From Pseudarthrobacter oxydans (GTDB taxonomy: Bacteria; Actinomycetota; Actinomycetes; Actinomycetales; Micrococcaceae): 43,928 bases of DNA. Positions within the stretch are counted from its first letter, which is position 1; every line of letters begins with the position of its first letter. The DNA lies in contig NZ_JABTYH010000037.1 in the NCBI RefSeq assembly GCF_013314975.1, positions 1 to 43,928 on the forward strand, written 5' to 3'. Position numbers and translations under genes: made by a program. This document shows, one piece after another, positions 24,984 to 32,595 of this stretch. The notes beneath the pieces were generated by a model. That model was not told where the DNA came from. It worked only from the letters and a program-made list of their open reading frames with translations, and made no database searches.

Positions 24984-27900
24984 TCAGCCGCTGAATCCCG
25001 TGATGGCGAGGCTCCTGGTAACTCCATCCAGCGGGTGCCGGACCTCTGGTTCCTGCGGACGGGAATCCGGGAACGGCAGTGTCTCTGTCCTGCCAAGGTC
25101 CCAGGCCATGCTGGCGCTCAGGCTGATTCCCCGCGGTCCGGTCCGCCTGGTGGTCCCTCGGATCAGCAGCAGCCTGGTGCCGAACAGGAGCATTCCTGCT
25201 TTTTCCTGGGCCTCGTGGAAAAAGACCGAATCTATGCAGCCGGTGCCGTCGTCGATACTGATGAAGACCACCCGCCTCCCGCCCCGCATGGGCGGCGTCT
25301 GGGTTGCCACCCGCACCCCGGCTACCAGGACTTCCGTCCCGTTGCGCAGGCCAAGGAGTTTGTCCGCCGTGATGACGCCCAGCCTGTCCAGCATTGGCCG
25401 GTGGCTGTCCATCAGGTGGCTGCTGACATCAACTGCCATCAGGTCCAGTTCGGCACGGACGTTTTCCACCAGGGAAGGCACCGGCAGTCCCGGCTTAACA
25501 TTGCGAAGCTCAACATCACCCAGGGGAAGGGACAGCTGCCCCTCAAGGACTTCCACGCCTTTCCGCCCGCTGCCGGAACCCTGGAGCTGCTGCAGGTGGT
25601 GGACAAGATCGGCGCGGTTGGCCGTGCCGCCCGCCTCACGGTGAAGCGAATCAAATGCCCCCAGCTGGGCCAATCTCTTGATGTTGGGCTTGCTGACCCG
25701 GGACCGTGCCCTCAGGTCCGCCAGCGAGTCGTAGGGCTGGCCCGCAACGATCCGCTTGAGCTCCGTTGCGGACAGCCCGTAGATGCCGTTGAGGCTCAGC
25801 CTGATACCCAGTTTTCCTGCGTCCTTGCCGGCTTCAATCCTTTCCACCCGGTATTCGCCCTTGCTGCGATTGATGTCCAGGGGAAGGATGGGGATGCCAA
25901 GCCGCCGGGCTTCCGCCACCAGCAGCCGCTTGGGGTACATGCCAGGATCGTGCTCCCACAGCCCGGCAAGGAATGCTTCAGGATGATGGGCCTTCAGCCA
26001 GGCAGACTGGTAGGTGGGCACGGCAAAGGCGGCGCCGTGGGCTTTGCAGAATCCGAAGCTTCCGAAGGCCTTCAGCGTTCCCCAGACGTTGTCCACTACC
26101 TCCGGCTGGTACCCCTTTTTCCTGGCCGCTGTGCGGAAGAATTCCTCCACTCCCAGTTCGAGTGCCTCGTTTCCCAGGGCGCGGCGGAATTCGTCGGCCC
26201 GTGCCAGGCCGCAGCCGGTCATGACATCAAAGGTCCGCAGTATCTGTTCGTGGAAGACGGTGACGCCATGGGTTTCCGCCAGCACCGGTTTCAGGTCAGG
26301 ATGAGGATAGACCTCGGGCGCGAAGCCGTGACGGTGTTCCAGGAAGGGCCGGACCATGTCCGACTTCATGGGGCCCGGGCGGAACAGGGAGATGTCGATG
26401 ATGAGGTCGTTGAACTCACGGGGGGCCATCTTGCCGATCAGTTCCCGCTGGCCGGGTGATTCAATCTGGAAACAGCCCAGGGTGTGGGTGCTTCTGATGA
26501 GTTCAAATGTGGCCTTGTCATCAAGGGGAACGGCGTTCAGGTCGATATGGCCGTTCTCCGCAATGTAGTCAGGACCGCTTCCGCCCGGACCTGACGGATG
26601 CCGGCCGGCGGCCACCACCTCCTCCTTGGACGGGTGGATGCGGATGACCTCACGGACGGCAAACGCCATGGCGCTCTGCATGCGGACTCCCAGGACGTCC
26701 AGTTTGAGCATGCCCATGGGATCCATGTCGTGCTTATCGAACTGGCTCATGGGCAGGCCCAGCCCGCTGGGCTGCACCGGGGTGCGGTCCAGGAGGGTGG
26801 CGTCACCGAGGATGACGCCACACGGATGCATGGAAATATGGCGGGGCAGCCGGTCAAGCCGTTCCGTCAGGTCAACCAGCAGGTCAAGCTGTTGGTTGCC
26901 GTCCACTTCCCGTTGTTCCACCCGGCCGGCAAATTCCCGGAGTTCAGGCTTTTCCTGCAGGGCATCACGGAATTTCCGGGCAGAGAAACGCCACAGCTGC
27001 TTGGCGATCTCCCCCACCTCGTCGCCGTCCATGCCCAGCGCCATGCCGGCATCCCGCACGGCACCCCTGGCCCGGTAACCGTTCTGCATGCTCATCAGGG
27101 TGACCCGTTCGGACCCGAAACGCTTGAAAATGCGGTGGTAGACGTTGTGCCGCTCAGCGCTTTCAACGTCAATATCGATGTCCGGAAGGGTGGCCCGGTC
27201 CCGCGACAGGAACCGTTCAAAGATGAGGTCGTGCTGCAGGGGGTTCACCTGGCTGACATCAATCAGGTAATTGACCAGGCTGGAGGCGCCTGATCCCCTG
27301 GCTGCTGCACGCACCCCCATCTCCTGGATCATTCGTGACACTTCTGCAACTGTCAGGAAATAGGAGGAAAAACCGAGGTTGCGGATGATGCCCAGTTCAT
27401 GGTCCAGCCGGGATCGCATCTTCTCTCCGGCAGCACCGTTGATCCCCGGAAAGCGGCGGCTGATACCGGCCTGGCACCGTTGCACCAGTTCAACGTGTGG
27501 ATCCTGGCTGATCCCCAGGACTGAGGCTTCGGGCACAACCGGCTGCTTCCAGCCCATGTCCGTTTCCGGATCAATCCTGCAGCGGTCCGCGAGCGCCTCG
27601 GTCTGCGCCATCAGCTGTTTCAGGTCCGCGGCACCATATCCTGCCGCTGAAATGATCTCCTTGCCCAGCCGGAGCATTTCCGGGGAGGATTTCAGCCACC
27701 CCTGCCCGGTTGGCTGCAGCAGCGGTTCATCCGCAAGTTCGGGAAGGGATTTCAGGGTGCGGGCTGAGTCGAGCACATCGGCGGTGGGAGCACCGTCTGC
27801 GGCGCAGTACCTGACGGCGTTGGTCAGGACAGCCGGAACCTGATGCTCTTCGGCAAGCTTGAGCATCCGGACCGCGTGGGCGGTACTCAACGGCTTTCCC

Positions 27901-28472
27901 GGAGCGCTGAGCTGCGTCACGATCTCGGCCACCAGCGTGCCTGGGGGCATTGCATCCAGCCATTGCTTGAATAGTGTGCGGGGGCGAAGGTAACGGCGCC
28001 CTCCCATGGCCCGTCCGACGTCGGAATCAGGCCCCAGCAGGACAGTCAATACCGGTTTTAGGGTTTGCGGATCGAGGGTGCGGGACGCCAGCTCGGCCCG
28101 GGTGACGGCCACCGGGACAGTTCCACCGGCTTTTCCCGTGGTGCGGGCGTGGGCATCGGAAATCAGCCTGCACAGGGCGCGGTAGCCTGACCCGTTGTTG
28201 TGGCCCCGGGCCAGTACCACCACCCTGCCCGCCAGCTGCGTGCGGTAGTCGCCGTCGTCGTCGAATACCGCAAGGTCAACCCCAACGATGGGATCGATGC
28301 CTGCTGCCATGCACGCCTTGAGGTGCTTGATGGTCCCGTACAACCCGTCCCTGTCCGTACAGGCGAGCGCGGTTGCGCCGTCAGCGGCTGCTGCCTGCGC
28401 CAGTTCCTCGGGCCAGGAAACGCCGTAGTGGGCGCTGAATGCTGTGGCAACGTGAAGATGGGTGAAACTCAT
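24984..28472 (-). CDS. dnaE2: error-prone DNA polymerase III alpha subunit DnaE2
   Basis: C-family polymerase used in SOS-induced translesion synthesis. The 1162-residue protein has an N-terminal PHP domain (THLHVATAFSAHYG, about 3-16), the polymerase active-site motif PDIDIDVES near 430, a palm/fingers core, a helix-hairpin-helix segment near KPNIKRLAQLGAF (about 930), and an OB fold near 1070. It is somewhat longer than typical DnaE2. The ATG overlaps the upstream DUF6504-like gene by 4 bp (ATGA), so the pair is co-translated. An SOS promoter sits ahead of the pair. ImuA' and ImuB, the usual partners, are not in the window. It is separate from the main replicative dnaE. Confidence 0.95.
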   Translation of the reverse strand: MSFTHLHVATAFSAHYGVSWPEELAQAAAADGATALACTDRDGLYGTIKHLKACMAAGIDPIVGVDLAVFDDDGDYRTQLAGRVVVLARGHNNGSGYRALCRLISDAHARTTGKAGGTVPVAVTRAELASRTLDPQTLKPVLTVLLGPDSDVGRAMGGRRYLRPRTLFKQWLDAMPPGTLVAEIVTQLSAPGKPLSTAHAVRMLKLAEEHQVPAVLTNAVRYCAADGAPTADVLDSARTLKSLPELADEPLLQPTGQGWLKSSPEMLRLGKEIISAAGYGAADLKQLMAQTEALADRCRIDPETDMGWKQPVVPEASVLGISQDPHVELVQRCQAGISRRFPGINGAAGEKMRSRLDHELGIIRNLGFSSYFLTVAEVSRMIQEMGVRAAARGSGASSLVNYLIDVSQVNPLQHDLIFERFLSRDRATLPDIDIDVESAERHNVYHRIFKRFGSERVTLMSMQNGYRARGAVRDAGMALGMDGDEVGEIAKQLWRFSARKFRDALQEKPELREFAGRVEQREVDGNQQLDLLVDLTERLDRLPRHISMHPCGVILGDATLLDRTPVQPSGLGLPMSQFDKHDMDPMGMLKLDVLGVRMQSAMAFAVREVIRIHPSKEEVVAAGRHPSGPGGSGPDYIAENGHIDLNAVPLDDKATFELIRSTHTLGCFQIESPGQRELIGKMAPREFNDLIIDISLFRPGPMKSDMVRPFLEHRHGFAPEVYPHPDLKPVLAETHGVTVFHEQILRTFDVMTGCGLARADEFRRALGNEALELGVEEFFRTAARKKGYQPEVVDNVWGTLKAFGSFGFCKAHGAAFAVPTYQSAWLKAHHPEAFLAGLWEHDPGMYPKRLLVAEARRLGIPILPLDINRSKGEYRVERIEAGKDAGKLGIRLSLNGIYGLSATELKRIVAGQPYDSLADLRARSRVSKPNIKRLAQLGAFDSLHREAGGTANRADLVHHLQQLQGSGSGRKGVEVLEGQLSLPLGDVELRNVKPGLPVPSLVENVRAELDLMAVDVSSHLMDSHRPMLDRLGVITADKLLGLRNGTEVLVAGVRVATQTPPMRGGRRVVFISIDDGTGCIDSVFFHEAQEKAGMLLFGTRLLLIRGTTRRTGPRGISLSASMAWDLGRTETLPFPDSRPQEPEVRHPLDGVTRSLAITGFSG

Positions 28473-28801
28473 GCTGTCCTGGGCCGGAGTGCGTCATGGA
28501 TGCGCAGGAGCCGCCACCTGCCGCTGCGGATATGCCGGGTGAGGTCGAGGGTCAGCGGCTCAGCGGCTTGGGCACCCCGCACCGGTGCGGAAGGCAACAC
28601 CTGGACCCGCCAGATCTCATGGTCCACCACTCCGGGGCCACTGCCCAGCGGTGCGCGGGTTTCTTCAGCCCACCATTGCCGGCGCTCGTACCAGCGCACC
28701 GGTTCCGCGCAGACTGCATAGGACCGTCCAGCCCACAGCAGGCCGATGGGTTCGCCGCCCGCAGTGCAGTCGACGTCCACGGATTCGCTGAACATACCCA
28801 T
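28469..28801 (-). CDS. small DUF6504-like protein encoded ahead of dnaE2
   Basis: A 110-residue basic protein with no known activity. It is rich in Trp and Arg, with AVCAEPVRWYERRQWW in the middle and RHIRSGRWRLLRIHDALRPR at the end, which could bind nucleic acid. Similar small proteins (annotated DUF6504) sit in actinobacterial mutasome operons beside ImuB and DnaE2; the assignment is by recall. GGGGAGGG lies just upstream of two closely spaced ATG codons (28801 and 28795). The end overlaps dnaE2 by 4 bp, and the SOS promoter immediately precedes the gene, so it is the first gene of the damage-induced operon. Confidence 0.8.
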   Translation of the reverse strand: MGMFSESVDVDCTAGGEPIGLLWAGRSYAVCAEPVRWYERRQWWAEETRAPLGSGPGVVDHEIWRVQVLPSAPVRGAQAAEPLTLDLTRHIRSGRWRLLRIHDALRPRTA

Positions 28802-28827
28802 GGACCCTCCCCGAGTGGATGTAGCTG

Positions 28828-28856
28828 AAAGTATTCGAACACATATTCGAATAGAA
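28828..28856 (-). promoter_or_regulatory. SOS (LexA-type) promoter of the dnaE2 operon
   Basis: On the minus strand TTCTAT (28856-28851) and TACTTT (28833-28828) are separated by 17 bp. The 16-bp SOS box TCGAATATGTGTTCGA (28850-28835) fills that spacer. It differs by one base from the actinobacterial consensus TCGAAC-N4-GTTCGA. LexA bound here would block RNA polymerase directly. Confidence 0.85.
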
Positions 28857-28962
28857 CCAGTCTACCCCTGCCCTGAACGGGAGCATAGATGGGCTGCGGG
28901 AGGGACAAAGAGATTGGCCGGGAAGGGTGGACGGACCGATCGGCAGGGAGCAGGATTGTGCC

Positions 28963-29352
28963 ATGAAAACCCAAGACGCACTTCTGAAGCAGGCAAGCAT
29001 CACAGCCCAGGATTCCACCGTGGTGGCCACGTTCGATATAGACGGCACCATCCCGGATTCCGGTGCCTACGTGGTGGGGCTGATGGGGGCCACCCCCGAC
29101 TATTCCTCGCAGCGGAGGCTGTGTATTGAGTTCATGAACGGGAAGGCCATTGCCTTCTATTCCTTTAACCGCGAACAGGGAGTCGAGGAGGACTACGACC
29201 TGTCCGGGGTAACCCATTCCGAGAACACCATCACCGGCAGCTTTCCCCTTGCCGCCCTGAACGGCCTGGGCAAGGGACACCTCATGTCAGCCTTCAGCGA
29301 GGCGGAGGGCAGGGAATACCAGCACGGCGTTCCCGTGGAGGAACACCTGTAA
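28963..29352 (+). CDS. hypothetical protein
   Basis: A 129-residue soluble protein that I do not recognise. There is no signal peptide, membrane helix or cysteine-rich motif. The sequence reads as a beta-rich domain (TVVATFDIDGTIPDSGAYVV, CIEFMNGKAIAFYSFN, ENTITGSFPLAALNGLG). The FDIDGT string recalls the HAD-phosphatase motif, but the rest does not fit and it is probably chance. ATG at 28963 has AGGA about 7 nt upstream; a farther ATG at 28927 would add 12 residues. It is divergent from the SOS-regulated dnaE2 operon, with the SOS box 113 bp upstream of the start. It converges on the chorismate mutase gene. Confidence 0.7.
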   Translation: MKTQDALLKQASITAQDSTVVATFDIDGTIPDSGAYVVGLMGATPDYSSQRRLCIEFMNGKAIAFYSFNREQGVEEDYDLSGVTHSENTITGSFPLAALNGLGKGHLMSAFSEAEGREYQHGVPVEEHL

Positions 29353-29373
29353 CCAGGCCCGCAGGGCGGGAGG

Positions 29374-29694
29374 TCAGCTGTTCTCTTTGTGGACCTTCAG
29401 TTCCAGTTCGATGAACCCGGAGATCATGGCCCTGTACGTGGACTCGACGATGTCCGGGTCGATGTCCTTCTTTTCCGCGGCTGAGCGGACGTGTTCAATG
29501 ATCCGCTCCACCCGGCCAGGGGCGCGGACTTCGGCGTCGTCACCCTTGAGTGTTCCGGCGATGCGGATCAGCCGTTCGCGGCGGGCGATGAGGGTGACAA
29601 TCTGTTCATCCACCTCGTCAACAGCAACACGGACGGCAGCGAGCTGTTCCTTGTCGGCCAAAGCATCTCTATCGTTTCCTTGAATTGTCGCCAT
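29374..29694 (-). CDS. chorismate mutase (AroQ class)
   Basis: Converts chorismate to prephenate in phenylalanine and tyrosine synthesis. The 106-residue all-helical protein matches the AroQ pattern: a first helix with VRVAVDEVDEQIVTLIARRERLI, then the Lys and Arg segment IAGTLKGDD and a second helix with RVERIIEHVRSAAEKKDI. The ATG at 29694 was chosen because TACTGT lies exactly 6 nt upstream, predicting a leaderless mRNA. The upstream ATG at 29736 would run into the neighbouring gene. It is divergent from the VOC gene across 19 bp. Confidence 0.9.
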   Translation of the reverse strand: MATIQGNDRDALADKEQLAAVRVAVDEVDEQIVTLIARRERLIRIAGTLKGDDAEVRAPGRVERIIEHVRSAAEKKDIDPDIVESTYRAMISGFIELELKVHKENS

Positions 29695-29700
29695 CGTCTG

Positions 29701-29707
29701 ACAGTAT
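29701..29707. promoter_or_regulatory. shared bidirectional -10 core between chorismate mutase and VOC genes
   Basis: ACAGTAT reads as TACTGT on the minus strand, 6 nt before the chorismate mutase ATG. On the plus strand it reads as CAGTAT, 6 nt before the VOC ATG. TTGAAT at 29680-29685 could serve as a -35 for the plus direction (16-bp spacer). Neither gene has a Shine-Dalgarno sequence. Confidence 0.55.
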
Positions 29708-29713
29708 CGAAGC

Positions 29714-30136
29714 ATGCAGCCAAGAGTCGACTTCATTTCGCTGGGCGTCCGCAGTGTTGCCGCGTCCCGGGCTTTCTATGTTGACGGGCTTGGCTGGCCT
29801 GTCCACCGGGAAGTTCCCGGCGACGTGGTGTTCATCCAGGTGAACCACGGGCTGGTGCTGTCCCTGTGGGACGTGCGCCAGATGCAGGCCGACGCCGGCG
29901 TCACCGCGTCCGGAGCTGTCCCCTGCATCACGCTGAGCCACAACCTTCCCGGCACGGAGGACGTGGACCGCGTGATGGAGGAGGCCGCCGCCGCGGGAGC
30001 GGAGATCATTGCCGAGCCCATCACCCAGCCGTGGGGCGGCTACAGCGGCTACTTCGCGGACCCGGACGGTTTCCGCTGGGAGGTGGCGTACAACCCCACC
30101 TGGGCAGTGGACGACGACGGCGCGGTCACCGTTTAG
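29714..30136 (+). CDS. VOC (glyoxalase/bleomycin resistance superfamily) protein
   Basis: A 140-residue soluble protein with the VOC pattern: FISLGVRSVAASRAFYVDGLG at the start, a VFIQVNHGLVLSLWD strand pair, and the closing GYSGYFADPDGFRWEVAYNP. Members are metal-dependent lyases, dioxygenases or drug-binding proteins, and the substrate cannot be told here. The ATG has no ribosome site but has a -10-like CAGTAT 6 nt upstream. Confidence 0.9.
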   Translation: MQPRVDFISLGVRSVAASRAFYVDGLGWPVHREVPGDVVFIQVNHGLVLSLWDVRQMQADAGVTASGAVPCITLSHNLPGTEDVDRVMEEAAAAGAEIIAEPITQPWGGYSGYFADPDGFRWEVAYNPTWAVDDDGAVTV

Positions 30137-30178
30137 CCTCCCCCAGGGTTTGGCCCGGGCTGCTCACAGGGCCGGCTG

Positions 30179-30940
30179 CTAGAAGAGCGCTTCAACGGGC
30201 CGGATCAGTTCCGGCCCGTTGTTCCTGACGTTGCCGACCTCTTTCCCTACGGATTCCACCTGCCAGTCGGCGGCTACGTCCTTGACCCCTGCCCGTACCA
30301 GGTCCACGAGTCCGGCCGGATCGTCGGTCTGAGGGTCCAGCCAGGCCTGCATCGTGGCTTTGTCCATGGGAAGGGGTACCCGGTCATGGAGTGCCGTGAG
30401 TTTGCCGAACACCGTGGACTCACTGCCCGGCGGGGGCGTGTCCGTGGTCAGGATGGACGTTGAGAGCAGCCACCCGCCCGGCTCCCCTGCTGGCCAGGAG
30501 GGATCCTTCCACCACTCATAGAGGCCCGCGAACACCAGGCCATGGCCAACGCCCGGGTGCACGTAGTACGGCTGCTTGGACTTTCCGGGCCCCTGCTTCC
30601 ACTCGTAGTAGCCGTCTGCCGGGACAGCGCAACGGCGGGACTGCATGGCTTTACGGAACGCCGGTTTCTCAAGGACGGACTCGCTGCGGGCGTTGATCAT
30701 CCTCGAGCCGATGCCAGGGTCCTTGGCCCAGGACGGGACCAGCCCCCAGCGGGCGGCGTGGAGCTGGCGGACGTGCCTGTTCCCGGCCTCGCCGTCCACC
30801 AGGCGTTCCAGGACGATGGGGACCGGGTCCGTCGGCGCCACATTCCACGACGGCGGGATGTTGACCTCGTCCTCAAGTTCGGCGTCGAACTCGGCAAGGA
30901 GGTCCCCCACGGCGCGTGCCATCACGTAACGTCCACACAT
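30179..30940 (-). CDS. SOS response-associated peptidase (SRAP/HMCES/YedK family)
   Basis: Predicted to shield abasic sites in single-stranded DNA by forming a covalent link through Cys2. The 253-residue protein begins MCGRY, so removal of Met exposes the catalytic cysteine. Other family residues are the Asn in MINARSESV, the Glu in CAVPADGYYEWK and the His in LHDRVPLPM. This start is fixed by the family chemistry, although the frame is open 59 codons further upstream. No SOS box was seen in its promoter. It is divergent from the mycoredoxin gene, 130 bp away. A hairpin (30193-30204 with 30210-30221) lies inside the 3' end of the coding region. Confidence 0.95.
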   Translation of the reverse strand: MCGRYVMARAVGDLLAEFDAELEDEVNIPPSWNVAPTDPVPIVLERLVDGEAGNRHVRQLHAARWGLVPSWAKDPGIGSRMINARSESVLEKPAFRKAMQSRRCAVPADGYYEWKQGPGKSKQPYYVHPGVGHGLVFAGLYEWWKDPSWPAGEPGGWLLSTSILTTDTPPPGSESTVFGKLTALHDRVPLPMDKATMQAWLDPQTDDPAGLVDLVRAGVKDVAADWQVESVGKEVGNVRNNGPELIRPVEALF

Positions 30941-31070
30941 GGCTCCAGCATGCCATCGGCGGCAGGAGCTGTCATCCGCGGGGGTGCGGCCGGCCCGGAA
31001 GCGGGGGAATACCGGACTGCACGCTACCGTTACAGGAACGAAACCGTTATCAAGCACAGAGGAGAGCTCC

Positions 31071-31328
31071 GTGGACTTCACTCCCGAATCCGGCACTATC
31101 ACCATGTTTTCCACCACCTGGTGCGGCTACTGCAACCGGCTGAAGAAGCAGCTTGACGCCCAGGGCATCGGCTACACCGAGATCAACATCGAGGAAGTGG
31201 AAGGCACCGCCGAACTCGTGGAGCAGCTGAACGGTGGAAACCAGACCGTGCCCACCGTCCTCTTCCCGGACGGCACTGCTGCCACCAACCCGTCAGCCGC
31301 CGAGGTCAAGCAGCGCCTCGCAGCCTAG
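31071..31328 (+). CDS. mycoredoxin (glutaredoxin-like protein)
   Basis: Small mycothiol-linked redox protein that reduces mixed disulfides in the cytoplasm. The 85-residue product has the active site WCGYC at about residue 17, typical of actinobacterial mycoredoxin-1, and the cis-proline motif TVPTVLFPDG. The GTG at 31071 has GGAG 6 nt upstream; the open frame continues 44 codons upstream without a plausible start. ACCGTTA occurs twice (31026-31032 and 31043-31049) in the promoter region. A hairpin follows the stop. Confidence 0.95.
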   Translation: MDFTPESGTITMFSTTWCGYCNRLKKQLDAQGIGYTEINIEEVEGTAELVEQLNGGNQTVPTVLFPDGTAATNPSAAEVKQRLAA

Positions 31329-31334
31329 CCCTTT

Positions 31335-31373
31335 CACAACGGGACCGGCATTTCCAATGTTGGTCCCGTTGTG
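31335..31373. terminator. hairpin between the mycoredoxin and lipoate-ligase genes
   Basis: CACAACGGGACC (31335-31346) pairs perfectly with GGTCCCGTTGTG (31362-31373). The 15-nt interior can extend the stem with G-U pairs to a TCC loop. It lies between two convergent genes and may end both transcripts; there is no clear T-run. Confidence 0.6.
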
Positions 31374-31396
31374 CTGCCTGGCAGTCAATGGGCCGG

Positions 31397-32146
31397 TTAT
31401 GCCCCAAGGCTGCTGAACACAGCGGTTTTGAGGGTGGCATGGTCCGCGTACACGGACAGAAGGGCATCCTCCACCGCTGCGACGTCCACACCAGGCACAA
31501 GGTCGTCCACCGCCCCTGCCGTGGCAGGGTCCCAGTCCAGCCCCAGGGCGGCGTAGCTGTCGGTCAGCACTTTGCGGATCGGCGCCGAGTTTTCCACCAC
31601 GATCACCGAACTGAACAGCCACCCGCCGGCCACCACCCGCTGGGCGGTGCCCACCAGTTTCACCCGGTGTGCGCCGTCAGCCGGGTCCGTGCCGTGCACG
31701 CTGAACTCCCCGGGGCAGTATTCCCCCGGAATCTCGCCCACGGCCGCCTGCACGCCGACACGGCGGAGGGCGTCCGCAAAAAGCTCCCCGAAGTACCCAA
31801 ACCTTGTCTTGGAACCGGCGATGGCGTCCGGATCGGGTTCAATGTGGTCCACCACCAGGGTTCCCTCGTGATAGGCGGCCGCCCGTCCCCCTGCCCGGCG
31901 GACCAGGGGTTCGAAGCCGTTGGCACGGCACGCCTTCGCAGCGGCGTCGAACCCTGGCAGTCGGGTGTCACGCTGGCCGAACGCGACCGTGGGGGCGGGC
32001 CGGTACAGCCGCAGCGTGGGACCGATGTCCCCGCTTTTGGCCTTGGCCAGCAATTCCAGGCCGAACTCCAGGTCCCGGCCGGCGCCCAGCGTCTTTTCCT
32101 GCCGCACCACTGTCAGGGTGCGGGGCCCCGGACCGCCGTCGTTCAT
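31397..32146 (-). CDS. lipoate--protein ligase family protein
   Basis: A 249-residue protein of the biotin/lipoate A/B ligase fold. Family features are PTVAFGQRDTRLPGF, the glycine- and arginine-rich RRAGGRAAAYHEGTLVVDHI, and the lysine in HRVKLVGTAQRVV that would contact the activated lipoyl group. It could attach lipoate or transfer octanoyl groups, but family members without a proven target are common. ATG at 32146 has GGGAG about 9 nt upstream. It diverges from the DUF2177 gene with only 16 bp between start codons. Confidence 0.85.
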   Translation of the reverse strand: MNDGGPGPRTLTVVRQEKTLGAGRDLEFGLELLAKAKSGDIGPTLRLYRPAPTVAFGQRDTRLPGFDAAAKACRANGFEPLVRRAGGRAAAYHEGTLVVDHIEPDPDAIAGSKTRFGYFGELFADALRRVGVQAAVGEIPGEYCPGEFSVHGTDPADGAHRVKLVGTAQRVVAGGWLFSSVIVVENSAPIRKVLTDSYAALGLDWDPATAGAVDDLVPGVDVAAVEDALLSVYADHATLKTAVFSSLGA

Positions 32147-32162
32147 ATTGCTAAGCTCCCTT

Positions 32163-32555
32163 ATGGTCATTCTGCAATTCCTCGTTGTCGCCGCCGCCTT
32201 CGCAGCGATCGACGCCATCTGGCTCAAGCTGATGAACCCCTTTTACCGCAGCCACATCGGCGAACTGCTGGCGGACAAACCACACCTAGGTTACGCCGTG
32301 GCGTTCTACGTCATTTACATCGCCGGAATTGTGTTCTTTGCCCTCCGGCCGGCGCTCGACGGCGGCAGCTGGCTGGCGGCCCTGGGTTACGGCGCGGCGC
32401 TGGGCGCCTTCGCCTACGCCACCTACGACCTCACGAACGCAGCCACCCTCAAAGTGTGGCCGCTGCAGCTCATTGTCGTGGACATGCTGTGGGGAGCCGT
32501 GCTGACTGGCCTGTCAACGCTCGCGGGCTGGCTGGTTTTCCACGCCCGCACCTGA
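32163..32555 (+). CDS. DUF2177 family membrane protein
   Basis: A 130-residue integral membrane protein of unknown function with four predicted helices. The DUF2177 marks are the opening AAIDAIWLKLMNPFYRSHIG and the later AYATYDLTNAATLKVWPL followed by VDMLWG. The ATG has no ribosome site. TAAGCT at 32152-32157 ends 5 nt before it, so the transcript may be leaderless. It converges on the AarF/UbiB gene 40 bp away. Confidence 0.88.
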   Translation: MVILQFLVVAAAFAAIDAIWLKLMNPFYRSHIGELLADKPHLGYAVAFYVIYIAGIVFFALRPALDGGSWLAALGYGAALGAFAYATYDLTNAATLKVWPLQLIVVDMLWGAVLTGLSTLAGWLVFHART

Positions 32556-32595
32556 CGCCCGCGCCCGAAACGGCTGCAGCCTGGGCACTTCGCTG

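Noticed and set aside
25035..26459. Plus-strand open frame of 474 codons inside dnaE2
   Set aside because: Antisense shadow of a long GC-rich gene; no start signal or recognisable domain.
29035..29050. FDIDGT in the hypothetical protein as a HAD phosphatase motif
   Set aside because: No further HAD motifs follow, and the protein is too short and beta-rich.
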